From Diphasiastrum complanatum (Eukaryota > Streptophyta > Lycopodiopsida > Lycopodiales > Lycopodiaceae), in assembly GCA_029204225.1 (NCBI GenBank), contig CM055101.1:45630180-45694179 (forward strand): 64,000 nt of DNA, read 5' to 3'. Under the pieces are notes generated by a model. It did not search any database and had not been told where the DNA came from. It saw nothing but the letters and a program-made list of their open reading frames with translations. Position numbers and translations under genes: made by a program. Each line of letters begins with the position of its first letter. The stretch's first letter is position 1. Shown here in pieces: positions 20,965 to 30,800 of the stretch.

Positions 20965-21330
20965 TCACTGATCCTCCACTGACTCCTCGCCCTCGTCTGG
21001 TGCATTGTTTTGTCGCTCTTGCTCTGCCTCCCGGTTATCTCGAGCTGCCTCCTGGTTAGCCCGACGTCTGGCCGCCCTTTCCCTGACCATGATGAGCTGC
21101 CGTCGTGTGAAATTCATTCCGATCTGCTCATCCAGATCCAGCTCGACAGCGGTGACAGGATCCACAGCGGGGGCGGGTGGCTCCGGTTCCGGATTTCTCT
21201 GTCGAGTCTGTCGCAGCATCTCTCGGATATCTGCCTCTTGCTTCCGATGCCTCTCGTTGTGCCTTCGGATATCTTCCTCAAGCTTCCTCCTGGCTTCGCC
21301 CTCGGCCTTCGATGGTATGCGCTCTGCCAT
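20965..21330 (-). CDS. Accessory protein of the hAT element (121 aa), copy D
   Basis: Same length and frame as the accessory protein of copy C, with four substitutions: two in the N-terminal IPPKPEG stretch (IPSKAEG here), one Pro to Thr in the hinge, and one Ala to Asp in the second helix. It stays open although the neighbouring transposase is broken. The frame upstream of MAER contains a TAG, which fixes the start. Function unknown; a charged helical adaptor or DNA-binding protein is possible. It could still act in trans on other copies. Confidence 0.7.
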   Translation of the reverse strand: MAERIPSKAEGEARRKLEEDIRRHNERHRKQEADIREMLRQTRQRNPEPEPPAPAVDPVTAVELDLDEQIGMNFTRRQLIMVRERAARRRANQEAARDNREAEQERQNNAPDEGEESVEDQ

Positions 21331-21490
21331 CTCGATCGACCTTCTTCTCACAGCACCCTAGTCCTTGAACACCCTCTCACAGCACCCTGTCTCTCACAGC
21401 CTATCACCGGCTCTCGCTTGCTCTCTCACTGTCTATCACTAGCTCTCTCACAGCCTCTGAAAATGCCGACCACAATGGCATTGTGAGTGC

Positions 21491-21500
21491 CTATTTATCC
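21491..21500 (-). promoter_or_regulatory. TATA box of the accessory gene (copy D)
   Basis: Reverse complement reads GGATAAATAG, identical in context to the copy C TATA box and about 160 bp before the start codon at 21330. Confidence 0.55.
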
Positions 21501-21540
21501 CCACAGCCTGATCGGCCATGTGGATCCCCATCATCCATCC

Positions 21541-21725
21541 ATGTGCCTCTGTACCTGCCCCCATGTCATGTTCCCCCCCTGTGTTGGTCCCCCATTGGCC
21601 CCATGGTCTGCTCACCCACAGTGCCCATGTGCCTCTGTACCTGCCCCCATGTGATGCTCCCCCCCTGTGTTGGTCTCCCATTGGCCCCATGGTCTGCTCA
21701 CCCACAGTGCCCATGTGCCACTGCA
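21541..21725 (-). repeat. 86-bp subterminal tandem repeat, copy D
   Basis: Units marked by ATGTGCC at 21541, 21627 and 21713 (period 86 bp). This is the reverse complement of the repeats in B and C. Confidence 0.85.
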
Positions 21726-21966
21726 CCAGTCCCCTGCACCATGTACTGTACCCTCTTTTTTTACACCCAGTACACCTTTTTTTTCCATTTTTTGTCCTTT
21801 TTTGGTAAGTAATAGGCAAAAAAAAATTATTGAATATATTAAAAAGTAAAAAAAATATTAAAAATGGTACCGCCCTGGTACTGCGGATCCCAGGGCGGTA
21901 CCGTACCGGCGGTACCACTGATATGGTACCGGCGGTACCATACCAGCGGTACCAGAGGGTACTATG

Positions 21967-21981
21967 ATATATATATAATAT
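21967..21981. repeat. (TA)n tract between elements D and E
   Basis: Short alternating T/A run between CTATG of D and CATAG of E. Confidence 0.8.
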
Positions 21982-22086
21982 CATAGTGGCACGTGGTGCC
22001 GCCCGAAAATTCGCGGTACCAAGGCGGCACCATTTTTTTATTTTTTTATTTTTTTTTTAAAAAAAATTATTTAAAAAAAAAATTAT

Positions 22087-22653
22087 TGGGCAATATGGGT
22101 ATCAGCTTGAAGATCTTGACGAGAGCAGTGCATTTATGCAGGCTGCCGGTGCTTTTAGCTACAAAATTTGTTAGACAACTAAACAATGCACCTCTCAGTT
22201 TAGTAGTCACTAGTTAATCGTGAGCTCAGATCTGTAAGGCCCCCGTTATGAGGAGAAGCCATTACTGAGCACGGTTGTTAGTATAGGGTCTATTGTGAGA
22301 CCATGATGGTTATGAGATGGCTAGATTACAGTTTCTATATAGCAGCAAGTCTTGGGGGGTTCAGGGGGCGTTAGCCCCCCGAGAAACGGGGGGTCCGGGG
22401 GGCTACGGGACGGTAGCCCCCCGGCTGGGGGTTTGGGGGGCAGAGCCCCCCAACGGCGGGGTCCGGGGGCCATTAGAGGTCCCGACGGTACGACCTCTTC
22501 ATGATTTGGCCTTCCGACTCCCTTAGTGAAAACACACTTTTTGGTGTTTTGCATCCCCTTGGTCCTTTGGTTGTTCGCTCTGGTCAGAACCGGCAACCTG
22601 CATAAATGCACTGCTCTCGTCGACAGCTTCAAGCTGATACCCATATTGCCCAC
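22087..22653. repeat. Internal inverted repeat of element E (arms about 65 bp)
   Basis: GGGCAATATGGGTATCAGCT at about 22087 is repeated in reverse complement near 22653. Both arms continue through GACGAGAGCAGTGCATTTAT. The arms enclose about 430 bp. This may be a second foldback element nested in E. Confidence 0.8.
22352..22470. repeat. G-run/C-run hairpin block
   Basis: At least three self-complementary units, such as GGGGGCGTTAGCCCCC and GGGGGGCAGAGCCCCCC, are separated by GGGGTCCGGGG-type runs. They could form hairpins or G-quadruplexes. No coding signal. Confidence 0.7.
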
Positions 22654-22777
22654 TTGATTTTATTTTTTATTTTTTTTTAAATTAAAAAAAATAAAAAAAA
22701 TATTATATATTATGGTACCGCGGATCAGTATGGATCCGCGGTACCGGGATCCGCGGATCCTAGTACCGCTGGATCTA

Positions 22778-23285
22778 ACCGTTAGGCTATAGCTCAAAAG
22801 CTAGCAAGAGCTTAAAAGTCTCTAACTGCATGAAAAAATCTAGTTTTTAAGCTAGTTTCTTGGAGCAAGCTTGGAATTTGAATTTAGAAAGTCGAACATT
22901 TATCACAGTGCACAATGTCATACAAAGGGATAATGGATCTATAAATGCTAGAAAGGAGGCAAGAAGCTCTAAAAAGTAATAGACTCAAGTGTTTATCATC
23001 TTGAATAATAGAAAAGGAGCTCTTGCATTGTCATATTGAAGAATGTATTGGAGTAATTGGTTTGAAGAACTTTGGTTTGTTGGTTATGCATATGTTGTTG
23101 CTCTACAAGAGTTAGAATTTTTTGTTTAAGTATTAACCAATTTAAAATGATGGCTTTCTTATTAAGTAGATTTAACAAGAGAATAAGGCTCTAGAGTGCA
23201 CTTAATCAGAGAGGGTAAGCAAGTAAAGTGCACTTAATAAATTGGCTATGTGTCATTTCTTTGCACGTTTAAACATTAATGAAGT
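22778..23285. other. AT-rich sequence, nothing recognised
   Basis: The composition changes sharply from the GC-rich transposon chain. Only short ORFs with no familiar motif are present. Confidence 0.5.
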
Positions 23286-23840
23286 TGTTGGGATTAAAAC
23301 GAAGATTCAAACTCACATAAATGGCGCATTTTATCCCAACCCATAATAAGATTGATGCATCTCGTACTACTAACTTGTTCAAAATGTGTTTAAACTTCAT
23401 GGACCTTGACCTATTGTGTCTGACAAAAATTCACATTCTACTCGCAATTTTTGGATCGTGTTATTTGAGAAGTTAGAGGTGCAATAGTATTGATCATCTT
23501 GATACGAATGGACAAACTGAGAAAGTTAACCAGACACTCGAAGATATGCTTTGGGCATATGTGAGTGTAAGACAAACGCAATAAAAAGAATGCTTCTAGA
23601 AAATTGAGTTTTTTTGAGGCCAGCCAGTCCTACTACTGTAGGTATGCCTCATAATATGCCTAGTGTGTTGGAATTTCTAACTCAAACGAAACAGACGTTG
23701 GAGTTACAAAATGCAGAATGTGAGAGCGACAATAGATCGAGTGAAAAGTTACGCTGATATGAATTGTACGCCAGGAGAGTTCGTAGAAGGAGACATTGTG
23801 TTTCTCAGGGTTCCAAACTCGACGCCTTCGTTACTATGAG
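23286..23840 (+). pseudogene. Ty3/gypsy integrase fragment
   Basis: Broken frames resemble MAHFIPTHNKIDASRTTNLF followed by a FMDLDLLCL-type stretch and [18 protein letters not shown], parts of the integrase core around the DDE residues. A better preserved copy of the same family lies at 30,640-31,002. Several stops and frameshifts are present and no LTR was identified. Confidence 0.75.
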
Positions 23841-24635
23841 AGGAGCGTTATTGTGCTTGTGAATGATAATAAGCTATGTTTATGGTAGTATCGAATTAGT
23901 TTTGTTATGACATTAGCTATCATTTCTACTATCGACTATCAAACTATCGTTGGATAGTTATTCGACTAATATATAGCTTATTTTCCAACAGTTGTTCCTC
24001 TCACAATATTATTAATTCACGTGTGAAGATATTTCTCGTAGCTACTATGCCTTCAGGTTATTGATATACAGTTGAGATCCCAAATGGTAAAGGCATAGAG
24101 GTTTGGGATAAGAAAGTCTCTCAAGCATCGTTATCTATTCAAACATATTCTAAGAAGTTAGAATTTTAGATCACCAAAATAGCTAAGTTTTGTATAGCTT
24201 TGTGCAAGCACTAGCATGCAAGTAGGCACCCCACTATATATTTTATTATGCATGTGTAGAAGTTTAGATATGAGGGTATGTCTGACGACTTAAAAGCAGG
24301 AGAGACCGTTTGTTCAGCATGCTCTTATTACCTCTATTCAAATAAAGAAGAAGAACTTGTAGTATTTGGTTGTGTTATGTGAATGTTGTTTCCAATTTTG
24401 ATAGGAATCAAATAATCCCACTCTAATAGTCCACAAGCAGCTTCATCTATATTTACATCTTTCATGGCATGTGCATTTGCATTGTAGCAAAGATGGGACC
24501 CAACAAGTGATCTGGAGAAGTTCATATGAGCTAAGCTTAAACATTTGTAAGTTAGTGACATGCTAGAGGGATTGCCACCTACGAGCTCTATCCAAGGTCC
24601 CTCCTTATAGAATGAGCCTAACATAGGAGAAAGTC
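23841..24635. other. No gene recognised
   Basis: AT-rich. One 96-aa minus-strand ORF (24334-24624) has no motif I recognise. Confidence 0.4.
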
Positions 24636-26980
24636 AAAAGGATGTTGGAGTAGATCAACGTAGGATATGTTCGTCCTAGTTATTCATCCTTTGCCTCTCC
24701 TAATATACTTCATAAGAAACAGGATGATAGTTTTCGAACATGCGTTCATTATAGAGGATTGTATAAATTCATTGTAAAGCACAAATATCTTATGCCTAGA
24801 ATTGATGATCTAGTAAATGCGTTGCAAGGTGCAACCATTTTTAGTTAAGATAGATCTCAAAGTAGTTACCATCATACATGGATTCAGGACAAAGAGGTCC
24901 AAAAGAAGGCCTAACGAACCCGATTTGGGCATTATGAATTTTTTGTGATGCCATTCGGGCTAATAAATGCACTAGACATGTTCGTGATGCTCATGAACAA
25001 TGTCTTGCATGACTATATTGGCAAGTTTGTCATCAATTTTATTGATGATATACCTGTCTATAGTAAGGCAGTGGTGGAGCATGAGAACCATCTCTAGACC
25101 GTAAATGGCAAGTTACAAGTTTCTACCTTGTATGCTAATGCTTATAAGGCCAATTTCTTGTGTAAGACTCGTGTTGCAAGTATCTTGGTCACGTAGTGAT
25201 GATAGAGGGTATTCTAGTTGACCCAGTCAAGGTGCTTGTGGTAAGGAAGTGGTTGAGGCTTGCTGATATACGTCTATTATAGTGATTTACGGGCTTATGT
25301 AAGTTCTACCATAGGTTTGTTAACAACTATTCTTGGGTAACTACTCCTTTAATGGACCAATCATGGAATAATAACACTGTCGTGTGATGAGATGCTAAAG
25401 TTTAGGAGGCGGTGGCCACAGCTCCACCAGTCCTCAAAGCTGTTGATACCCAAAAATTGTTTGACCTAGAGATGGATGCAAGTAGAATCTTTGTAGTTGT
25501 AGTGTTGAGCCATGACGGTAGACAAATAACCTTTGAAAGTAAAAAGTTGACTACAAGTCAACAGAGGTTTCTAACATATAAGCATGAGTTGTATGTGATT
25601 ATAAATGCGTTAAGATGTGGCGCCGTTGTTTGTGGGGTGCCCAATTTTATGTGTACACAAATCATCATAATCTAAAGTATTGTTACACTCAGCCAGATTT
25701 GAAGGGTCGCCAAGCTTGGTGGATCAAGCTGATGCGCAAATTTTAGTTGGAAAGTCTCTTTCAAAGAGGAAAGGAAAATTGGTCGCTAATGCACTATCGC
25801 AGTTACTGCATTAAATGAGCATTATTGTAGTTGATACTGATCTCATGGAGGAGATCAAGAGAGCCCATCAAAAGGATCCACATTGGCAACGCGTGTGGCC
25901 TGAAGCTCGCAAGATAACCAAACAGAAGAGTTAGTTTTCTTTGTCCGTTATGTAGAGGCACACATCAGTACGTATGTTACGTAAATACACTGTTAAGAAA
26001 GGTATGTTGAATTGAAAAGTGTTTGTGCCAGACGTGGAGGACCTCCATTGTAAGATACTCCATGAATGCCATGATGGTACTTGGCCAAGGCACCTTATGT
26101 TAATAACACTAGTAAGCTATTGAGATGGCATTATTCCTGGCCATGATTGCAACAAGATTTAAAGTCATACGTTGAGCGTTGCATATTTTGTCAAGTGAAC
26201 AAGGTTGAGAGAGTAAGTTTCGGGCTCGCTACATCCACTTGTGATAGCTACAAGAAGGCCGGAAAGCATTTCTATGGATTTCAATGTTGGTCTACCTCAA
26301 TGTTTCATTGAAACGTGTTTTATTCAATGAAACTCCATTTAGAAAAGTCCTTTTCAAACAGACCGTTCGAAATGGATTTTAAAACTATGAAAAACAAAAA
26401 CCTCCTAATGTGTGTGTGTGAAAGTTTGGCATATAAAACTTTAGTTAGAACTGAGTTGTGGAATAGTAGAATATTGAATACCTTGTGCATGTGCATTGTG
26501 TGATGTATCATTGAGTCCTCAATCATCTAAATGTGTGAATTACCAATTGTTTATATTGTCATTGTATAGAGCTATAATCACTATCTAGACACTTAAACAA
26601 CACTTGGTTTTCCCTTAACCAAACTCTGTGAGTAAAACCAAGAAGAAGAAAGCCCTACAAATGTTTTGTCGTTTCTTTCTCGACAAAGTTGATTCTTTCC
26701 TGTTTCAAACGTGTTTCAAACACATAGCAGAAAGGCTTTTCAAAAAGGTTCATGAAACATGGGTCTACCTAGGATTTTACTATTGGATTCCATTATGGTA
26801 GTGGCAGACAAGTTTTCCAAGATGGAATGAGCAAGAAGGTCATAGTTCTGCAAGTAGTTGAGTTGATTATCCAAAATGTGGGCAAATTGCATGGACTTAC
26901 GAAGTCTGTAAAAATAGCTCCATGCCATGCGTACTATCGTGGTAAAATAAGGATAAAGATGGCCAATTATCTTCAAGACT
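24636..26980 (+). pseudogene. Ty3/gypsy pol remnant (RT, RNase H, integrase) split by a MITE
   Basis: In order: reverse transcriptase with [33 protein letters not shown] and the catalytic-box variant FIDD (about 25036-25047); RNase H with LEMDASRIFVVVVLSHDGRQ (about 25460); integrase zinc-binding remnants (CIFCQVNK near 26190); and the integrase core start SMDFNVGLPR continuing after the MITE as ILLLDSIMVVADKFSKM. Many stops and frameshifts. This belongs to the same or a close family as the fragments at 23.3 and 30.6 kb. Confidence 0.8.
26298..26761. mobile_element. MITE-like insertion, 464 bp, 9-bp target duplication
   Basis: Flanked by GGTCTACCT at 26289-26297 and 26762-26770. The ends are imperfect inverted repeats (CAATGTTTCATTGAA against CATGTTTCATGAA). 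Removing it and one repeat restores the gypsy integrase phrase FNVGLPRILL in frame. A 9-bp duplication points to a Mutator-like family. No coding capacity. Confidence 0.8.
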
Positions 26981-27890
26981 TATAAATCTTTTCTTTCAAA
27001 AGTTCTTACTATATTTTTGTGTGAACTTAGAAATAGATAAACACCTATCAAATAGAGCTTATTCTTTCACACTTTGTTAGGGTTCAATCATACAATATTT
27101 AATGTGCATATTAAATTATGTAAACTAGGTGCTATGAGAGAAACTCTTGTGAAAAAGGAGAGGTCATAAGAAGAAGACATATTCTTATCAATCAATGGAC
27201 TCATGGAGTACACAAATGTTTTGCAAACTACTGATAATGATGATCTGATCTTTAGCAAACATAATTGTCCTACATGCACACTAAGCAGCACTTCCTTTTT
27301 TGACATGATCTAGCAATTATTGAGAATCATGATATGTGAGTTTGCTATCAACATGACCAGAACTCCTTGTGCCGGTTATGGACTGTTGTTAGATACAAGA
27401 TTTCTATATTGTAGGTTTTCTGTTCCCTTTTTAATACCACTTTTTTGTACATTTTGCTGTTTTATGCTTTTGTAAGTTCATGTCAATGGCATTGTGAGCA
27501 ACATGTTTAAAAGTTCCTGGATGTATTTTACTTGAGATTTGGAGAGATTCGGTCGTGTTGGAAGATATTCTACTAAAATTCAATTCTTTGTTAACTTTCA
27601 AGATTTCGCAAAACTATCATAAAAGGTGTTGTAAAAGTTTAGAATTTGAAGGGTTAAGAAGTTCATATGTTAACCTTATGCTAAAAAAACATTAGTTCCT
27701 TTTCTTTTCTTTTTTCTCTCAATGCATTTCCTTTCTCCCACACAGCAACTCCTTTCTCCATATGCTGTATCTTTCCTTTCTCCCACACCACAACTCCTTT
27801 CTCCATGTGTTGTAACTTTCCTTTTGCTTCTTCTTTGCTTGTCTTCTACATAATTGTGTTATTTGAATAAATACTATCAAGCATATTATC
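26981..27890. other. No gene recognised upstream of the first ABC exon
   Basis: AT-rich, with pyrimidine-rich runs and a repeated CTTTCTCCCACAC motif at 27690-27830. Probably intron of the ABC transporter gene, because its 5' exons must lie upstream. I found none of those exons in the window. Confidence 0.45.
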
Positions 27891-30800
27891 AAGATGGTAT
27901 GCAGACATTCGCAGAAGGATGTTTCAAATGTGATGGGTGCACTCTATTCTGCCGTGTTGCTTTTGGGGGTCAACAATGCTTCTAGTGTTCAGCCAGTGGT
28001 CTCAATTGAGCGTTCAGTTTTCTACAGAGAACGTGCAACTGGCATGTATGGGCCACTTCCGTATGCCCTTGCACAGGTATGTAGATATTGAGGTTGCATT
28101 TTGCTTCAAACTACCAATTATATTTGTAGCAGCCCATACATAGTAAGCCATAAATTTTAAATTATCTTAGAAAAGCTTTTGGTAAGGAACAAGAAAGTAT
28201 ATGATGCTCTCCATTCATCCTTATACAAAGTGTGGCTTACGAGAATCATTATTGTTACTTACATATGCATTATTAGACTTACCCCCTCACTTTTTGTAAA
28301 GGCTACTTAAGTGGTGTGCAATCTAAGATCACACCCTACAGAAGTAGAACCTAGCTCCTCCCCTATGATAACCACGAAAATCTGCACCTAAAACCCCTCT
28401 CTGACTGTTGTATGCAAACATGTATATCTGCCAATATCATAACCACCCGAGCCTCATCTCACAATCATAGAATGCAAAGAATGCATCTGCATATGGAGGG
28501 TATTTCCACTCAATATTCATGCTCAAAGCAACATTACAAAACATGATTTGTAGCATAAGTATCATATGCATGTTTTATAAATCAATAGCCATAAGCAAAC
28601 CAAGAGAAACAAAATTGCTAGCCACTAGGAAAACAAAGAGAATTATGGATCTATATCCTGTGAAACCAGGGATGGATTTCACATCACAGATCCCCAGCTA
28701 CCTAAGTTTGGTCTTAAAAAACTCACATTCTGACTCCTTGGCAGTCCTGAAGTTGCATGAAAATTTCATCCTCTTCCTTCAAGTTAACCCTATAAGGAAA
28801 CAACGATACTTGGGCACTATCAAGAAGTAGCTTCATTTTGATGGTCTACACTTTTGGAGAGGTGTAGACCTTCAGGTAGGCGCTCAAGAATAAAATTGCT
28901 AAAATCTTGCCCAAGCCTATTGAACACTCTACATTCAAGTGAGTCCTCAGCTAAGGCATTATCAAGAGGTGAATCTAAAGTCATTTGTGATAACCCAATT
29001 TTTAGACTGAAACATGATCATCTATAAACATAACATCTTTCAAAAAGCATGGATAAACACAATAATTAAGATCTTTCATACTATCTTTAGCTTCCAAAGC
29101 AATCACAAAAGGAGCAGGCATGTCAACATCACCTTTCAGTTCAATCAATGAGCAATTAATCGAAATGGATAAACTATGTGTAACATAGTCCTTTTAAACA
29201 AACTCATTCTTGGAGGAAAACCACTCCTTTCCAAAAAATCATATCCACTTTATTTAAATTCATATTATCAAAATCAAGAGGTTCAACATAATCTTGGATT
29301 GTCGCTAAGGAACACCTAGTCCTAGATTTGACGATCCTCTCCACGCCGCCATCTTCACCACATGTTGGTGATTTCTTGGTGTTGTGGTAGTTTGTCGTAA
29401 ACTTTGTTGATGACATTTTGACTTGCAATTCAAGTGAGGTCAAGCATATGACTCACCTTAGAACTATGTTGTCTACTTTGAGGGAGAACACTTTATTTGC
29501 CAATAGTAAAAATGTGAATTGTTTACAAAGGAAATAGAGTATCTTGGTCATATCCATAGGCCAGATAGGTTGTTGTGATCGTTGCATGGCCTGTGCCTGC
29601 TGATTTGACAGCACTCTGTTCTTTTCTTGGATTAGCAGTATTTTATGAAAATATGCTAAGAGGTACTCCTATATTGCAACACCTTTGACTGATTTGACTC
29701 AAAAAAGTAGATTTGGTAAGTGGACTGAGCTTTGATCAATTAAAGCAAGTTTTTGCTAAGTGTGTCACTCTAAAGATTGTAGACCCTCAAAAGCCCTATG
29801 TTCTAGATACGGATGCGAGTGACATTGCTATGGGTATAGTTCTGATGCAAGAGGATAGGCTGGTGGCCTTTGAGAGCAAGAAGCTCAACTTTGCATAGAA
29901 ATTTATCCAACTCATGAAAAGGAGTTGTATGCCGTAGTTCATGCATCAAAGGCATGGAGGCATTATTTGTATGGATCGGAATTTGAGGTATTCATTGATC
30001 ATGATACCTTAAGATACTTTGTAAGCAGCCAGACCGTAGAGGCCAGCAAGCCAGATGGTTTGAGCTCATGCAGGAATTCCTAATGGAGGTTCGGTACAAG
30101 AAAGGTGTCGAGAATTGTGTGGCAGATGCACTATCTCGTGTGGTGTATCAGATGTCATTTGTAGTCATTGAAAATGACTTATTGTTTGAGATAAGCAGGA
30201 AGATCCTCACTGTAAGAAAGTGGAATAGGAGGTTAGTCATGGCCAAGCAGAGTCTCAAGAAGAGAGCTCTTCTACCTTGGTTCGCTCTTATCTTAAGTAT
30301 TCCATAGAAGATGGAATAGTGATGAGAAATGGGCCATGGCAAGGCTCTTGATCCAACTTGTGAGGTGCTGTGAAAGAGGATCTTGCATCTCTGTCAAGAT
30401 AGCCCTAGTGTTGGTCATTCTGGTGTGGATAGGACCTATGAGTTGATACGACGTAAATTTTGGTGGTCTAGACTTAAGAAAGACGTAAACCATTATGTGA
30501 CACATTTTTTTAAGTAATAAAGCTAAAAGGATAAAAGTGCCTGGATTATTACGCCCATTACCTATACCAAACGGGAGATGGGAAGGTATTTCCATGGACT
30601 TCACCACGTACGCAGCAGCAACATAATGCTATCCTAGTTGTGGTTGACAGACTCACTAAAATGGCTCATTTTATCCCAACTAATAATAAGATTGATGCAC
30701 CTGGTACGGCGGACTTGCTTATACATCATGTTTTCAGACTTCATGGATTACCTAGATCCAGTGTGTTTGATAGGGATTCTCGTTTTACTGGCAGTTTTTG

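Larger units (their letters stand above)
15830..21966 (+). mobile_element. hAT-type transposon copy D (inverted relative to C)
   Basis: 6,137 bp from TATAGGTCCC to GGTACTATG, flanked by TA tracts. Gene content and order are the mirror image of C, so C and D together form a huge inverted repeat around 15,770. The transposase differs from C at about 17 of 623 exon-1 residues plus a two-residue deletion. The accessory gene is intact and the transposase gene is damaged in its 3' half. Confidence 0.85.
21982..22777. mobile_element. Element E, non-autonomous relative (about 0.8 kb)
   Basis: Begins CATAGTGGCACGTGGTGCCG and ends CCGCTGGATCTA, matching the ends of A to D, including the GGTACC/GGATCC palindromes and inner A/T homopolymer stretches. 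The interior is unrelated to the transposase or accessory gene and holds an inverted repeat and a G-rich core. No protein-coding capacity is seen. There is no TA tract after the right end, so the chain stops here. Confidence 0.7.

Noticed and set aside
22352-22470. G-rich block as rRNA or organelle DNA insertion
   Set aside because: It is simple G-run/C-run hairpins with no recognisable rRNA or organelle gene sequence.
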